From: Flavobacteriaceae bacterium
GTDB taxonomy: Bacteria; Bacteroidota; Bacteroidia; Flavobacteriales; Flavobacteriaceae
Direction: 5' to 3'
Length of the DNA stretch: 64,000 nucleotides
Assembly (NCBI GenBank): GCA_947491985.1
Contig: CANLLR010000003.1
Coordinates: 1-64,000, forward strand
A program made the translations under genes and the position numbers. The notes under the pieces are model-generated. The model was not told the origin of the DNA and searched no databases. It saw nothing but the letters and a program-made list of their open reading frames with translations. Below, in pieces: positions 10,346-19,131 of the stretch. The stretch's first letter is position 1. Every line of letters starts with the position of its first letter.

Positions 10346-10389
10346 ACTTCCTATTTTGCTCTCCAAAGAGGATTGAGCAAGAGGAAGGT
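10346..10389 (+). promoter_or_regulatory. RNA stem-loop between rpoA and rplQ
   Basis: Directly after the rpoA stop, CTTCC (10347-10351) can pair with GGAAG (10383-10387) and TTGCTC (10356-10361) with GAGCAA (10375-10380), around a 13-base loop. An A-run follows rather than a T-run, so this is not a terminator. It may be an mRNA processing, stability or autoregulatory structure in the rplQ leader. That function is inferred only from position. Confidence 0.4.
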
Positions 10390-10403
10390 TAAAAAAAAAC
10401 GTC

Positions 10404-11117
10404 ATGAGACACGGAAAAAAATTCAATCACTTAAGCAGGCAAACCGGACATAGAAAATCGATGTTGGCCAATATGGCTTGCTCTTTAATCGAGCACAAAC
10501 GTATAAACACTACCGTTGCTAAAGCAAAAGCGCTTAAACAATTCGTAGAGCCACTTATTACTAAGTCAAAAGAAGATACTACACACAACCGTCGTATTGT
10601 TTTCGCTTATTTGAGAAACAAATATGGGGTTACTGAACTTTTTAGAGAAGTAGCTGCAAAAGTGGGTGATCGTCCAGGTGGATATACACGTATCATCAAA
10701 ATGGGTAACCGTTTAGGAGATAACGCTGATATGGCCATGATCGAATTGGTAGATTTCAACGAACTTTACAACGGTGGTAAAAAAGAGGAGAAAAAAGCAA
10801 AAACACGTCGTGCTAAGAAAACGACTACGACTGCTGCTGCACCTGCTCCTAAAGCCGCTCCAGTTGTTGAAGAAGTAGAAACTCCAGAAGCTGAAGTAGT
10901 AGACACCCCTGTTGTTGAGACTCCAGTTGTTGAAGAGTCACCTGCAGTTGCTGAAGTAGAAGTTCCAACAGTTGAAGAAACTCCTGAAGCTCCAGTTGCA
11001 GATGTTGAAATTCCAGCTGTTGATGATACTCCTGCTGAGACTCCAGAAGCTCCGGCTGCTGAAGCTCCAGAAGCACCAGCTGATGAAAATACTTCAGAAG
11101 AAAAGAAAGAAGAATAA
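10404..11117 (+). CDS. rplQ: 50S ribosomal protein L17 with long acidic tail
   Basis: L17 surrounds the exit tunnel. Residues 1 to about 123 are the conserved core ([20 protein letters not shown], then [18 protein letters not shown]). A Lys/Arg-rich stretch follows (about 126-140), then an acidic Ala/Pro/Val/Glu-rich low-complexity tail (about 145-237) with repeated units such as VVETPVVEE and APEAP. Total length is 237 aa, against about 120-130 for typical L17 and roughly 160-180 in many relatives. The tail is in frame and ends in a normal TAA before the terminator. Confidence 0.95.
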   Translation: MRHGKKFNHLSRQTGHRKSMLANMACSLIEHKRINTTVAKAKALKQFVEPLITKSKEDTTHNRRIVFAYLRNKYGVTELFREVAAKVGDRPGGYTRIIKMGNRLGDNADMAMIELVDFNELYNGGKKEEKKAKTRRAKKTTTTAAAPAPKAAPVVEEVETPEAEVVDTPVVETPVVEESPAVAEVEVPTVEETPEAPVADVEIPAVDDTPAETPEAPAAEAPEAPADENTSEEKKEE

Positions 11118-11138
11118 TGAAGTCACTCTTATAAACAC

Positions 11139-11178
11139 AAAAAGGATAAGCTAGTTTTTTAGTTTATCCTTTTTTTTT
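11139..11178 (+). terminator. Rho-independent terminator of the ribosomal operon
   Basis: AAAGGATAAGCT (11141-11152) pairs with AGTTTATCCTTT (11161-11172). That is a 12-bp stem with one G-U pair and an 8-base loop, followed by a continuous T-run to 11178. It lies 23 bases after the rplQ stop. Confidence 0.9.
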
Positions 11179-11195
11179 GGATTTTTTTTGAAGCA

Positions 11196-11265
11196 AATCC
11201 CGCTTTTTGTTACAATCTTTTTCGCAAACAATGCTCAAAAGGATTTGCACTTCAATCGGGGCTAG
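11196..11265. repeat. Dispersed palindromic intergenic repeat, copy 1
   Basis: The segment begins AATCCCGCTTTTTG and ends CAATCGGGGCTAG. The same frame of words recurs at 21267-21328 (CCCGCTTTTG, then ATCTTT, AAAGGAT, CAATCGGGGCTAG). Within each copy CCCG pairs with CGGG, and ATCTTT is followed by AAAGGAT, so a stem-loop is possible. It resembles the small dispersed intergenic repeats I recall from Flavobacterium genomes. Confidence 0.6.
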
Positions 11266-11277
11266 TATCGTTCAAAA

Positions 11278-11349
11278 TTCAAAATTCGTTACTCATTGTT
11301 CAATATTTTTTGAAGTTTGAATAACGAATACAGAACAACGAATTTTGAA
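11278..11349. repeat. AT-rich inverted repeat upstream of carA
   Basis: TTCAAAATTCGTT (11278-11290) is the exact reverse complement of AACGAATTTTGAA (11337-11349). An inner pair (ATTCGTTA / TAACGAAT) competes with it. It lies in the 370-base space between rplQ and carA, downstream of the ribosomal terminator and the dispersed repeat. No gene was found in that space. Confidence 0.5.
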
Positions 11350-11457
11350 GTAAAGAGCGTAATAAGAATAGTTACTACATTGGGCTAGGGCACTATTATA
11401 AAAACGAAATGTTTATAAAGTTTCATAAATCCATTTCAGATTTAAATTCGAATACAC

Positions 11458-11465
11458 TAATTTTG
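11458..11465 (+). promoter_or_regulatory. -7 promoter element of carA (TAATTTTG)
   Basis: TAATTTTG fits the Bacteroidota -7 consensus TAnnTTTG. It is 22 bases before the carA ATG, giving a short leader of about 17 bases. No strong -33 TTTG is evident. Confidence 0.65.
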
Positions 11466-11487
11466 CACAACTACAACACACAACAAA

Positions 11488-12615
11488 ATGCAATACACTA
11501 CACGACCAAAAGCTATCTTATTACTCGCAGACGGAACTATCTTTTATGGTAAATCCATTGGAATCTCAGGAACCACCTTTGGTGAGGTTTGTTTCAACAC
11601 TGGAATGACAGGCTATCAAGAAATATTTACCGATCCTTCTTATTTCGGACAAATAATGGTGGCGACCAACCCACACATTGGAAATTACGGAGTGAATGCC
11701 AATGAAGTAGAATCGGAGAAAATCATGATATCAGGATTAGTGTGTAAAAATTTCAGTTTTAACCATTCACGTCCCGATTCCGAAAGCAATTTATATGATT
11801 ATTTCTTCAACCAAAATTTAGTATGTATTTCTGATGTTGATACCCGTGCACTGGTGAGTTATATCCGTGACAACGGAGCGCAAAATGCTGTAATTTCAAC
11901 CGACGGTACTTCTATAGAAGAATTAAAAATACAACTTGCCAATGTTCCCGATATGAAGGGTTTGGAACTCGCGTCTAAAGTATCGGCAACCGAACCCTAT
12001 TTCTTTGGCGAAGAAAATGCCACCTATAAAATTGCTGCACTCGACCTCGGAATCAAACGCAACATCTTGCGAAACTTAGCCAAAAGAGATTGCTACATCA
12101 AAGTATTCCCGTACAATAGCAATTTTCAAGACTTAAAAGTATTTGAACCAGATGGTTACTTTTTATCGAATGGTCCAGGAGATCCAGAACCGCTTGAACA
12201 AGTTATCGAAACGGCGAAACTCATGATAGCTTCGAATAAACCGGTTTTTGGGATTTGTCTAGGTCATCAAATCATAGCCTTGGCCAACGGAATATCAACC
12301 TATAAAATGTTTAATGGACATAGAGGAATCAATCATCCTGTAATGAATCTCTTAACAGGAAAAGGAGAAATAACCTCGCAAAACCACGGATTTGCAGTCA
12401 ACAGAGAACAACTTGAAAATCATTCTGATTTAGAAATTACGCATTACCATCTCAACGACAATACTGTGGCGGGAATGCGAATGAAATCCAAGAATTGTTT
12501 TTCGGTACAATACCATCCCGAAGCGAGTCCAGGTCCACATGATTCTTCTTATTTATTCGATAATTTTATTGAAGAAATAAAAAATTCCAAGCGCTCATTG
12601 TTAATTTCAAACTAA
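11488..12615 (+). CDS. carA: Carbamoyl-phosphate synthase small subunit
   Basis: This is the glutaminase subunit that feeds ammonia to CarB for carbamoyl phosphate synthesis (arginine and pyrimidine pathways). The 375-aa product has the N-terminal CPSase small-chain domain (about 1-150, with GEVCFNTGMTGYQEIFTDPS) and a class I glutamine amidotransferase domain. The catalytic triad is visible as Cys257 (GICLGHQ), His343 and Glu345 (QYHPEAS). Length is normal. carB is not adjacent. It has its own promoter and converges with the secreted-protein gene downstream. Confidence 0.97.
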   Translation: MQYTTRPKAILLLADGTIFYGKSIGISGTTFGEVCFNTGMTGYQEIFTDPSYFGQIMVATNPHIGNYGVNANEVESEKIMISGLVCKNFSFNHSRPDSESNLYDYFFNQNLVCISDVDTRALVSYIRDNGAQNAVISTDGTSIEELKIQLANVPDMKGLELASKVSATEPYFFGEENATYKIAALDLGIKRNILRNLAKRDCYIKVFPYNSNFQDLKVFEPDGYFLSNGPGDPEPLEQVIETAKLMIASNKPVFGICLGHQIIALANGISTYKMFNGHRGINHPVMNLLTGKGEITSQNHGFAVNREQLENHSDLEITHYHLNDNTVAGMRMKSKNCFSVQYHPEASPGPHDSSYLFDNFIEEIKNSKRSLLISN

Positions 12616-12648
12616 ATATAAGGTAGTTTTGTAAGCGCTGGGATTTTT
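12580..12648 (+). terminator. Possible imperfect terminator of carA
   Basis: AAAAATTCCAAGCGCT inside the carA 3' end can pair, with one bulge, with AGCGCTGGGATTTTT at about 12634-12648. The loop is long and the first arm is coding, so this is weak. No better structure lies in the 36-base space between the convergent genes. Confidence 0.3.
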
Positions 12649-12651
12649 ATA

Positions 12652-13725
12652 CTAGTCAGCAAACGTGAAGCTATCATGTAGTTCGTCGAATTTAGTATTG
12701 TTTTTCAAAAAATCACGATTGGTACTATACCACCTTTCGTATATTATTTTTTTATTGTATTGTGTCACCGCCAACGTATCAAATAAAATATTTTTCTTTT
12801 CATTATATACTTTCACAGACTCATTGTAGTTTTGAATCGATGCTGGAGTAGTAGTCGGTTGTTTTTTTATTTTTTGAAAAGCCGTAAATTCATCAGCAAA
12901 ATCAGTAAACAATGCTGTTATTTGCGAATTTTGTTCTTTAATAAAATCAGCAAAAGTTATGTTGGCGGTGTTCAGTGAGGTATCGGTATACATTCCTTTA
13001 TAGAGGCTCGTTTTTGCAATCACCTCATTGTAAATTTTATCGGCAACCGCTATACATTCCATAAAGTCATTTTTATTCACTTGATTTATAGAAGCAATAA
13101 GTTTTTGATCAATGGCGTTCATTTTATAAAACAATAAGTTTTGATAGCCATTATATTCAAAAGCATTGGTACAAACGATGTTGTTGGCTTCAAGATTGTA
13201 TTGCATTCCAAATTGCACTTTATTATCGTCATATTTTTTAAGCTCTTCGAAATAGCTTACGAGCTGTATTTCTTTTTGATCTATGTTTTTTTTAATCGTA
13301 CTAACATCATTGGTAGCTTGAACTTGGTAATCATTTAAGATTAACGTTCCATTACTAAGCGACTCGATAGTTTTTGCATTCATTTTTATAAAGCTATCTC
13401 GTAAAAGCGTATTTTTTTCAAAGCCCACATCATTTTTTACTAGAATAGAATTGATTTTTTTCAATTTTTCTATGATTCGAGTGGCAGTAATGATTGATCT
13501 CGATGCTAATTGATCGTCTATTAGAGAAGCCGAATATTCAATCAATGATTTTTTAACGTACATTTCGTTTTTAGCAAAATCATCGGTATAGGCTTTAATG
13601 TTTCGGTATCCCAAAGAAGTGGTGGTTTGAGTAAACACTATAATAGGAAGTAAAAAAACAAACAATGCAATTTTAATTTTCAATTGATTTTTTTTGCTGT
13701 AGGTTTGTGAATTAAGATTTTTCAT
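12652..13725 (-). CDS. Secreted protein of unknown function (paralogue A)
   Basis: I do not recognise the family. The 357-aa product has a basic N-terminus, then a hydrophobic signal-like segment (IALFVFLLPIIVFTQ, about residues 19-33), suggesting export to the periplasm or surface. The mature part is charged, helical-looking and free of long hydrophobic runs. It is clearly related to its neighbour at 13872-14906: both have a YRNxxAYxxDF block, KNE/RNE-YV/FVKxSLIEY, LRDxFIxMNAKT and a C-terminal YNKKI/QLSKKE-W-TN pattern. It converges with carA. The start ATG is at 13723-13725. Confidence 0.75.
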   Translation of the reverse strand: MKNLNSQTYSKKNQLKIKIALFVFLLPIIVFTQTTTSLGYRNIKAYTDDFAKNEMYVKKSLIEYSASLIDDQLASRSIITATRIIEKLKKINSILVKNDVGFEKNTLLRDSFIKMNAKTIESLSNGTLILNDYQVQATNDVSTIKKNIDQKEIQLVSYFEELKKYDDNKVQFGMQYNLEANNIVCTNAFEYNGYQNLLFYKMNAIDQKLIASINQVNKNDFMECIAVADKIYNEVIAKTSLYKGMYTDTSLNTANITFADFIKEQNSQITALFTDFADEFTAFQKIKKQPTTTPASIQNYNESVKVYNEKKNILFDTLAVTQYNKKIIYERWYSTNRDFLKNNTKFDELHDSFTFAD

Positions 13726-13833
13726 AATTTGGAGCTTTTTATTTAATGTAAAATTAGCTTCATCACCTAAGCAAAGTATTATAAGATACTTATATAATTT
13801 TTCATAATTATAAGTTTACGTTATAGTTAATGC

Positions 13834-13867
13834 AAAAAAAAGGATTTCTTTTTTAAGAAATCCTTTT
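13834..13867 (-). terminator. Rho-independent terminator of paralogue B
   Basis: AAAAGGATTTCTT (13838-13850) pairs perfectly with AAGAAATCCTTTT (13855-13867) over a TTTT loop. On the minus strand the stem is followed by a run of T, placing a terminator just after the stop of the 13872-14906 gene. So the two paralogues are probably transcribed separately. Confidence 0.85.
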
Positions 13868-13871
13868 GTAT

Positions 13872-14906
13872 TTAGTCAAGATTGGTTAGTTTGTCTTGCT
13901 GATTGGCAAAATCGGTATTGTTTATTAAGAACTTACTATTGGTGACGTACCACGAATCGACCATTTCTTTTTTACTTAGTTGTACATTATACAACGTGTC
14001 AAAAAATAAATTTTTAGCATTGTTGTATAATTTTACTTCAGTATTATATTGTGCATCAGAAATGGTTTTATCTGCTTTTATCTTTTGAAATTCATCGTAT
14101 TTTTTTACGTAATTCGAATAAGCAGGCAACAACGTTTCTTTTTGTTTTAGCATAAAAGTAACCAATCCAATGTTCGCATTGTTTAGCGAAGCATCCTTAA
14201 AATCATTTTTATATTGGTCTGTTTTTTTCAAACACTCTGTTCCAATAATGTCGATGTATTTGAAACATTCCTTAACATTTTCAAGGTCTCTTTCTTTTAA
14301 AAGTACAGTCAGTTTCTCGTCCAAAACATTCATTTTATAGAATATTATATTTTGATTGGCGTTCGATTCGAACGCATTTTTGGTTTTGATGTCTCCTATT
14401 ATCACTACCGCATATTTTAATGCGAAGTCTCTTTTACTGTTTTCGTAATCTATAAGTCCTTTATAATAACTTGATATTTCATTTTCCTTAAAACTCAAAT
14501 TCTTTAAAATTTGCGGATAATCCAGGATGCTTTGTTCGCTATAGTCGTTTAATATTAAAATTTTGTTTCTTAATAAAGAAACTGTTTTAGCATTCATCCT
14601 AATAAACGCGTCGCGAAGGTCAGTGTCTCCCATTAGCCCAATATCATTTCGAAGCAAAATGGTATTTACGTTTTCTAATTTCTTAAAAATTCGCTCTAAA
14701 GTTGCTTTTGTTCTGTAATCTGGACTAATTGTAATTACCGCCGTTGTGTATTCAATTAGTGACTCTTTAACGAAAAGTTCATTTCGTTCAAAATCTTCAA
14801 TGTAGGCTTGTGGATTTCTGTAATTTTGTGCATTTCCGTTTTGAGTTATGAATAACATAACAAAGAATGCAGCAAAAACGATTTGGTTTCTGTTTGCTGT
14901 TTTCAC
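13872..14906 (-). CDS. Secreted protein of unknown function (paralogue B)
   Basis: Not a family I can name. The 344-aa product begins at a GTG (MKTANRNQ), with a clear signal peptide whose likely cleavage is after NGNA, leaving QNYRNPQAYIEDFERNELFV. The mature protein is predicted mainly helical by eye. It shares the block order of paralogue A next door, so the pair arose by tandem duplication. The copies are well diverged, which argues for old duplication. The strong hairpin after its stop separates it from paralogue A. Confidence 0.75.
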   Translation of the reverse strand: MKTANRNQIVFAAFFVMLFITQNGNAQNYRNPQAYIEDFERNELFVKESLIEYTTAVITISPDYRTKATLERIFKKLENVNTILLRNDIGLMGDTDLRDAFIRMNAKTVSLLRNKILILNDYSEQSILDYPQILKNLSFKENEISSYYKGLIDYENSKRDFALKYAVVIIGDIKTKNAFESNANQNIIFYKMNVLDEKLTVLLKERDLENVKECFKYIDIIGTECLKKTDQYKNDFKDASLNNANIGLVTFMLKQKETLLPAYSNYVKKYDEFQKIKADKTISDAQYNTEVKLYNNAKNLFFDTLYNVQLSKKEMVDSWYVTNSKFLINNTDFANQQDKLTNLD

Positions 14907-15191
14907 GATGTAATAGTTTAGTAGGTTTGTTATTTGGGTTTAACAAGGTAAAAATAAATGATTTGTTTTCAATTTTCATTACAAATCATCTATAAAATAC
15001 ATATAAAATCGACAAAATGCATTTTTGTCATCATTAAATAGTAATAATACTACAATATATAGATTCGTAATTACATTTTTTTATTCGTTTTATTGGATTG
15101 GAATTGAAATCAAAAAAAGTAGTAAATTGGTAATACATCGTTTGAGTTCATAAGTTTTTAACTATTTGATGGATTAATTTTATCGAATTAT
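14907..15191. other. Non-coding spacer between paralogue B and eno
   Basis: This AT-rich divergent spacer holds no ORF I can support. On the minus strand TACCTTG (around 14936) is a near miss to the -7 consensus and could serve paralogue B. On the plus strand the eno promoter begins just after it. A small palindrome AAAATGCATTTT lies near 15016. Confidence 0.4.
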
Positions 15192-15199
15192 TAAATTTG
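15165..15199 (+). promoter_or_regulatory. eno promoter (TTTG ... TAAATTTG)
   Basis: TAAATTTG at 15192-15199 matches TAnnTTTG. A TTTG at 15165-15168, 23 bases upstream, can serve as the -33 element. The eno ATG is 41 bases downstream of the -7 motif. Confidence 0.65.
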
Positions 15200-15228
15200 T
15201 AAAATTGAAAACAAATACAAAACAATAA

Positions 15229-16533
<1,305 letters not shown>

Positions 16534-16731
16534 AATTCTTTATATTGAATTACTATACTTTCAGGTTTTATTACTTCTAGGTTTTTTTGTGTTTAGCAAA
16601 TTCTATTTGACTTTTGATTTGATTTATGATTTCTCATTTAGGAGCTTTTAAACACCACAAATTTTGCGTTTTTTATTATAATATTAACGATTTCGTTATC
16701 GTATTTCTTTTTTAATTCATTCTAAATTTCT

Positions 16732-16739
16732 TAGATTTG
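16732..16739 (+). promoter_or_regulatory. -7 promoter element of gltA (TAGATTTG)
   Basis: TAGATTTG matches TAnnTTTG and lies 41 bases before the gltA ATG. The eno-gltA spacer (16534-16780) otherwise shows AT-rich sequence with no clear hairpin terminator for eno. Confidence 0.65.
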
Positions 16740-16780
16740 TTAAATTATTAATTTATCAGATTTAATATCCATTTTATACC

Positions 16781-18064
16781 ATGTCCAAAACAGCAATATT
16801 AGAATACGATGGCAATAAGTATGAGTTTCCAGTAATTGTTGGAAGCGAGAAAGAACCCGCTATCGATATCGAAAAACTTCGTGCCTTAACTGGTGCAATC
16901 ACTCTTGATCCGGGTTATAAAAACTCAGGATCTTGTCAAAGCGAAATTACTTTTCTTGATGGAGAAGAAGGTATCCTGCGTTATCGTGGTTATGCTATCG
17001 AAGATTTAGCTGACAAAGCCGATTTTCTTGAAGTTGCCTATCTTGTTATTTTTGGAGAATTACCAACAAAATCAGAATTAGAGCAATTTGAGACAGACAT
17101 TAGAAAATATACTTTGGTCAATGAAGAGATGAAAAACATCATTGATGGTTTTCCAAAAACAGCACATCCTATGGGCGTGTTATCTTCATTAACAAGTGCT
17201 TTAACTGCTTTTAATCCAAAAGTAGTCAATGTAGAAAACGAAAAAGAAATGTACGAAGCCGTTTGTAAAACAATGGGTAAATTTCTTGTAATTGCGACAT
17301 GGACTTACAGAAAGATGATGGGATTTCCATTAAATTACTATAACAATGAAAAAGCTTATGTAGAAAATTTCATGCATTTAATGTTTGAATTACCAACCGG
17401 ACCTTATAAAGCAAATCCTGTAGTTATTGATGCTTTAGATAAATTATTCATTCTTCATGCCGATCATGAACAAAACTGTTCAACTTCAACTGTTAGAATT
17501 GTGGGTTCATCACATGCTGGATTGTTTGCTTCTATTTCTGCTGGTGTTTCAGCACTCTGGGGACCTTTGCATGGTGGAGCCAACCAAGCGGTTTTAGAAA
17601 TGCTTGAAGAAATTCATAAAAGCGGTGGTGATGCTGATAAATATATGGCAAAAGCTAAAGATAAAGACGATCCGTTCCGTTTAATGGGGTTCGGACATCG
17701 AGTGTACAAAAATTTTGACCCAAGAGCTCGTATCATTAAAAAAGCAGCCGATGAAGTGTTAGCTACTTTGGGAGTTGATGATCCGATTTTAGCGATTGCG
17801 AAAAAATTAGAAGAAGCAGCTTTAGTTGACGATTATTTTGTGTCTAGAAAATTATACCCAAATGTAGATTTCTATTCAGGAATCATTTACAGAGCACTTG
17901 GAATCCCAACCGACATGTTTACTGTAATGTTTGCTATTGGTCGTTTGCCAGGATGGATTGCACAATGGAAAGAAATGCGCGTTAACAAAGAACCAATTGG
18001 ACGACCAAGACAAGTATATGTTGGACATCCATTGAGAGATTTTAAAGCAATGGATAAACGATAA
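16781..18064 (+). CDS. gltA: Citrate synthase
   Basis: It condenses acetyl-CoA and oxaloacetate to citrate, the entry step of the TCA cycle. The 427-aa length matches the type II (hexameric) enzyme. An N-terminal beta-rich extension precedes the helical core. The active-site histidine regions are visible as ALWGPLHGGANQAVLEML and MGFGHRVYKNFDPRA, with the C-terminal GRLPGWIAQWKEM and R-P-RQVYVG region. It has its own promoter and terminator. Confidence 0.98.
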   Translation: MSKTAILEYDGNKYEFPVIVGSEKEPAIDIEKLRALTGAITLDPGYKNSGSCQSEITFLDGEEGILRYRGYAIEDLADKADFLEVAYLVIFGELPTKSELEQFETDIRKYTLVNEEMKNIIDGFPKTAHPMGVLSSLTSALTAFNPKVVNVENEKEMYEAVCKTMGKFLVIATWTYRKMMGFPLNYYNNEKAYVENFMHLMFELPTGPYKANPVVIDALDKLFILHADHEQNCSTSTVRIVGSSHAGLFASISAGVSALWGPLHGGANQAVLEMLEEIHKSGGDADKYMAKAKDKDDPFRLMGFGHRVYKNFDPRARIIKKAADEVLATLGVDDPILAIAKKLEEAALVDDYFVSRKLYPNVDFYSGIIYRALGIPTDMFTVMFAIGRLPGWIAQWKEMRVNKEPIGRPRQVYVGHPLRDFKAMDKR

Positions 18065-18085
18065 TATTGTTCATATAATTATTTG

Positions 18086-18115
18086 AAAAGCTTCGCTAAT
18101 CAGCGGAGCTTTTTT
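18086..18115 (+). terminator. Terminator of gltA
   Basis: AAAAGCTTCGCT (18086-18097) pairs with AGCGGAGCTTTT (18102-18113), a 12-bp stem with one G-U, over a 4-base loop and followed by T residues. Its T-run merges with the next promoter's TATATTTG, so terminator and promoter are packed together. Confidence 0.88.
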
Positions 18116-18122
18116 ATATTTG
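18115..18122 (+). promoter_or_regulatory. -7 promoter element (TATATTTG)
   Basis: TATATTTG matches the consensus exactly and abuts the gltA terminator. It contains the upstream TTG that could be mistaken for the start of the following gene. The proper ATG is at 18144, about 17 bases after the expected transcription start. Confidence 0.65.
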
Positions 18123-18143
18123 CCTAATGCCAAAAGCAACTAT

Positions 18144-19058
18144 ATGTTACAACTAAACGTCAAAAACGAAACGTCACGATTACGAGCGGTTGTGTTAGGT
18201 TCTGCCTTTAACAACGGACCAACACCAACTGCCGATGAAGCCTACGATCCTAAATCATTAGAGCACATTCTAGCCGGAACTTATCCTGTCGAAGCCAGTA
18301 TGATAGCCGAAATGGAAGCGTTTAACCAAGTATTTCAAAAGTATGATGTACTCGTTTTTCGTCCAGAAATGATTGAAAACTACAATCAAATTTTTACACG
18401 AGACATCGGTTTTGTTATTGATGATGTGTTTATTAAAGCGAACATTCTTCCCGAAAGAAATCGCGAATTGGATGCCATTCAATACGTAATCGAACAAATG
18501 AATCCTAACAAAGTGGTTCGTCCTCCCGAAGAAGTTCACATCGAAGGCGGCGATGTAATGCTATGGAACGATTATATTTTTATTGGCACCTACAAAGGTT
18601 CTGATTATGCATCATTCATTACGGCTCGAACCAATATGGAAGGCGTAAACTACCTCAAAGCTCTTTTTCCCAACAAAATTGTAAAAGAATTCGATTTAGT
18701 AAAATCAAAACTCGAAGCCCGAGACAATGCTTTGCATTTGGATTGTTGTTTTCAACCCGTAGGAACTAATAAAGGAATTATCTACAAAAGTGGCTTCCGT
18801 GAAGAAGCGGATTACGTCTATTTAGTTGACCTTTTCGGAAAAGAGAACCTATTTCACATTACGCGTGACGAAATGTATAATATGAATTCTAACGTGTTCT
18901 CTATTGCTCCTTCTGTAGTAGTTTCTGAACAAAAATTCACCCGACTCAACAATTGGCTTCGTGACAACGGATTCACTGTAGAAGAAATTCCTTACGCTGA
19001 AATTGCCAAACAAGAAGGGCTTTTGCGATGTTCTACTTTACCTTTGATACGAGATTAA
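18144..19058 (+). CDS. Amidinotransferase/arginine deiminase-fold hydrolase
   Basis: This 304-aa protein belongs to the guanidino-group-modifying superfamily (arginine deiminase, dimethylarginine dimethylaminohydrolase, amidinotransferase). Visible motifs are the FTRDIG acid loop (Asp near 87), HIEGGD (Glu134), the catalytic-histidine region LHLDCC (His198) and a near-terminal nucleophile in RCSTLPL (Cys296). The ATG at 18144 is preferred because the upstream TTG lies within the -7 promoter. It is paired with the CtlX-like gene downstream, suggesting a shared arginine or citrulline metabolite. The exact substrate is not decidable here. Confidence 0.85.
   Translation: MLQLNVKNETSRLRAVVLGSAFNNGPTPTADEAYDPKSLEHILAGTYPVEASMIAEMEAFNQVFQKYDVLVFRPEMIENYNQIFTRDIGFVIDDVFIKANILPERNRELDAIQYVIEQMNPNKVVRPPEEVHIEGGDVMLWNDYIFIGTYKGSDYASFITARTNMEGVNYLKALFPNKIVKEFDLVKSKLEARDNALHLDCCFQPVGTNKGIIYKSGFREEADYVYLVDLFGKENLFHITRDEMYNMNSNVFSIAPSVVVSEQKFTRLNNWLRDNGFTVEEIPYAEIAKQEGLLRCSTLPLIRD
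19039..19046 (+). promoter_or_regulatory. Possible internal promoter for ctlX (TACCTTTG)
   Basis: TACCTTTG fits TAnnTTTG and lies inside the last codons of the preceding gene. A start near 19051 would put the long hairpin at 19066-19117 into the 5' leader of ctlX. Inference from motif and spacing only. Confidence 0.35.
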
Positions 19059-19065
19059 TAATAGT

Positions 19066-19117
19066 GTTTCAAGTTTAAAGTTTCAAGTTGTTGGACTTGA
19101 AACCTGAAACTTGAAAC
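19066..19117 (+). repeat. 23-bp imperfect inverted repeat between the two deiminase-fold genes
   Basis: The arm 19066-19088 (GTTTCAAGTTTAAAGTTTCA...) is complementary to 19095-19117 at 21 of 23 positions, with a TGTTGG loop. Each arm itself contains repeats of the word GTTTCAAGTT. It ends 14 bases before the ctlX ATG, with an A-run after it. It lacks a T-run, so it is more a leader or processing hairpin, or a small mobile repeat, than a terminator. Confidence 0.7.
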
Positions 19118-19131
19118 TTCAAACAAAAAAA

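Noticed and set aside
10849..11076. Leu/Gln-rich ORF antisense to the rplQ tail
   Set aside because: It is a mirror of the biased GAA/CCT-rich tail codons and has no homologue-like composition or start context.
18120..18143. Upstream TTG start for the deiminase-fold gene
   Set aside because: The TTG is part of the TATATTTG promoter element; the ATG at 18144 fits the family N-terminus.
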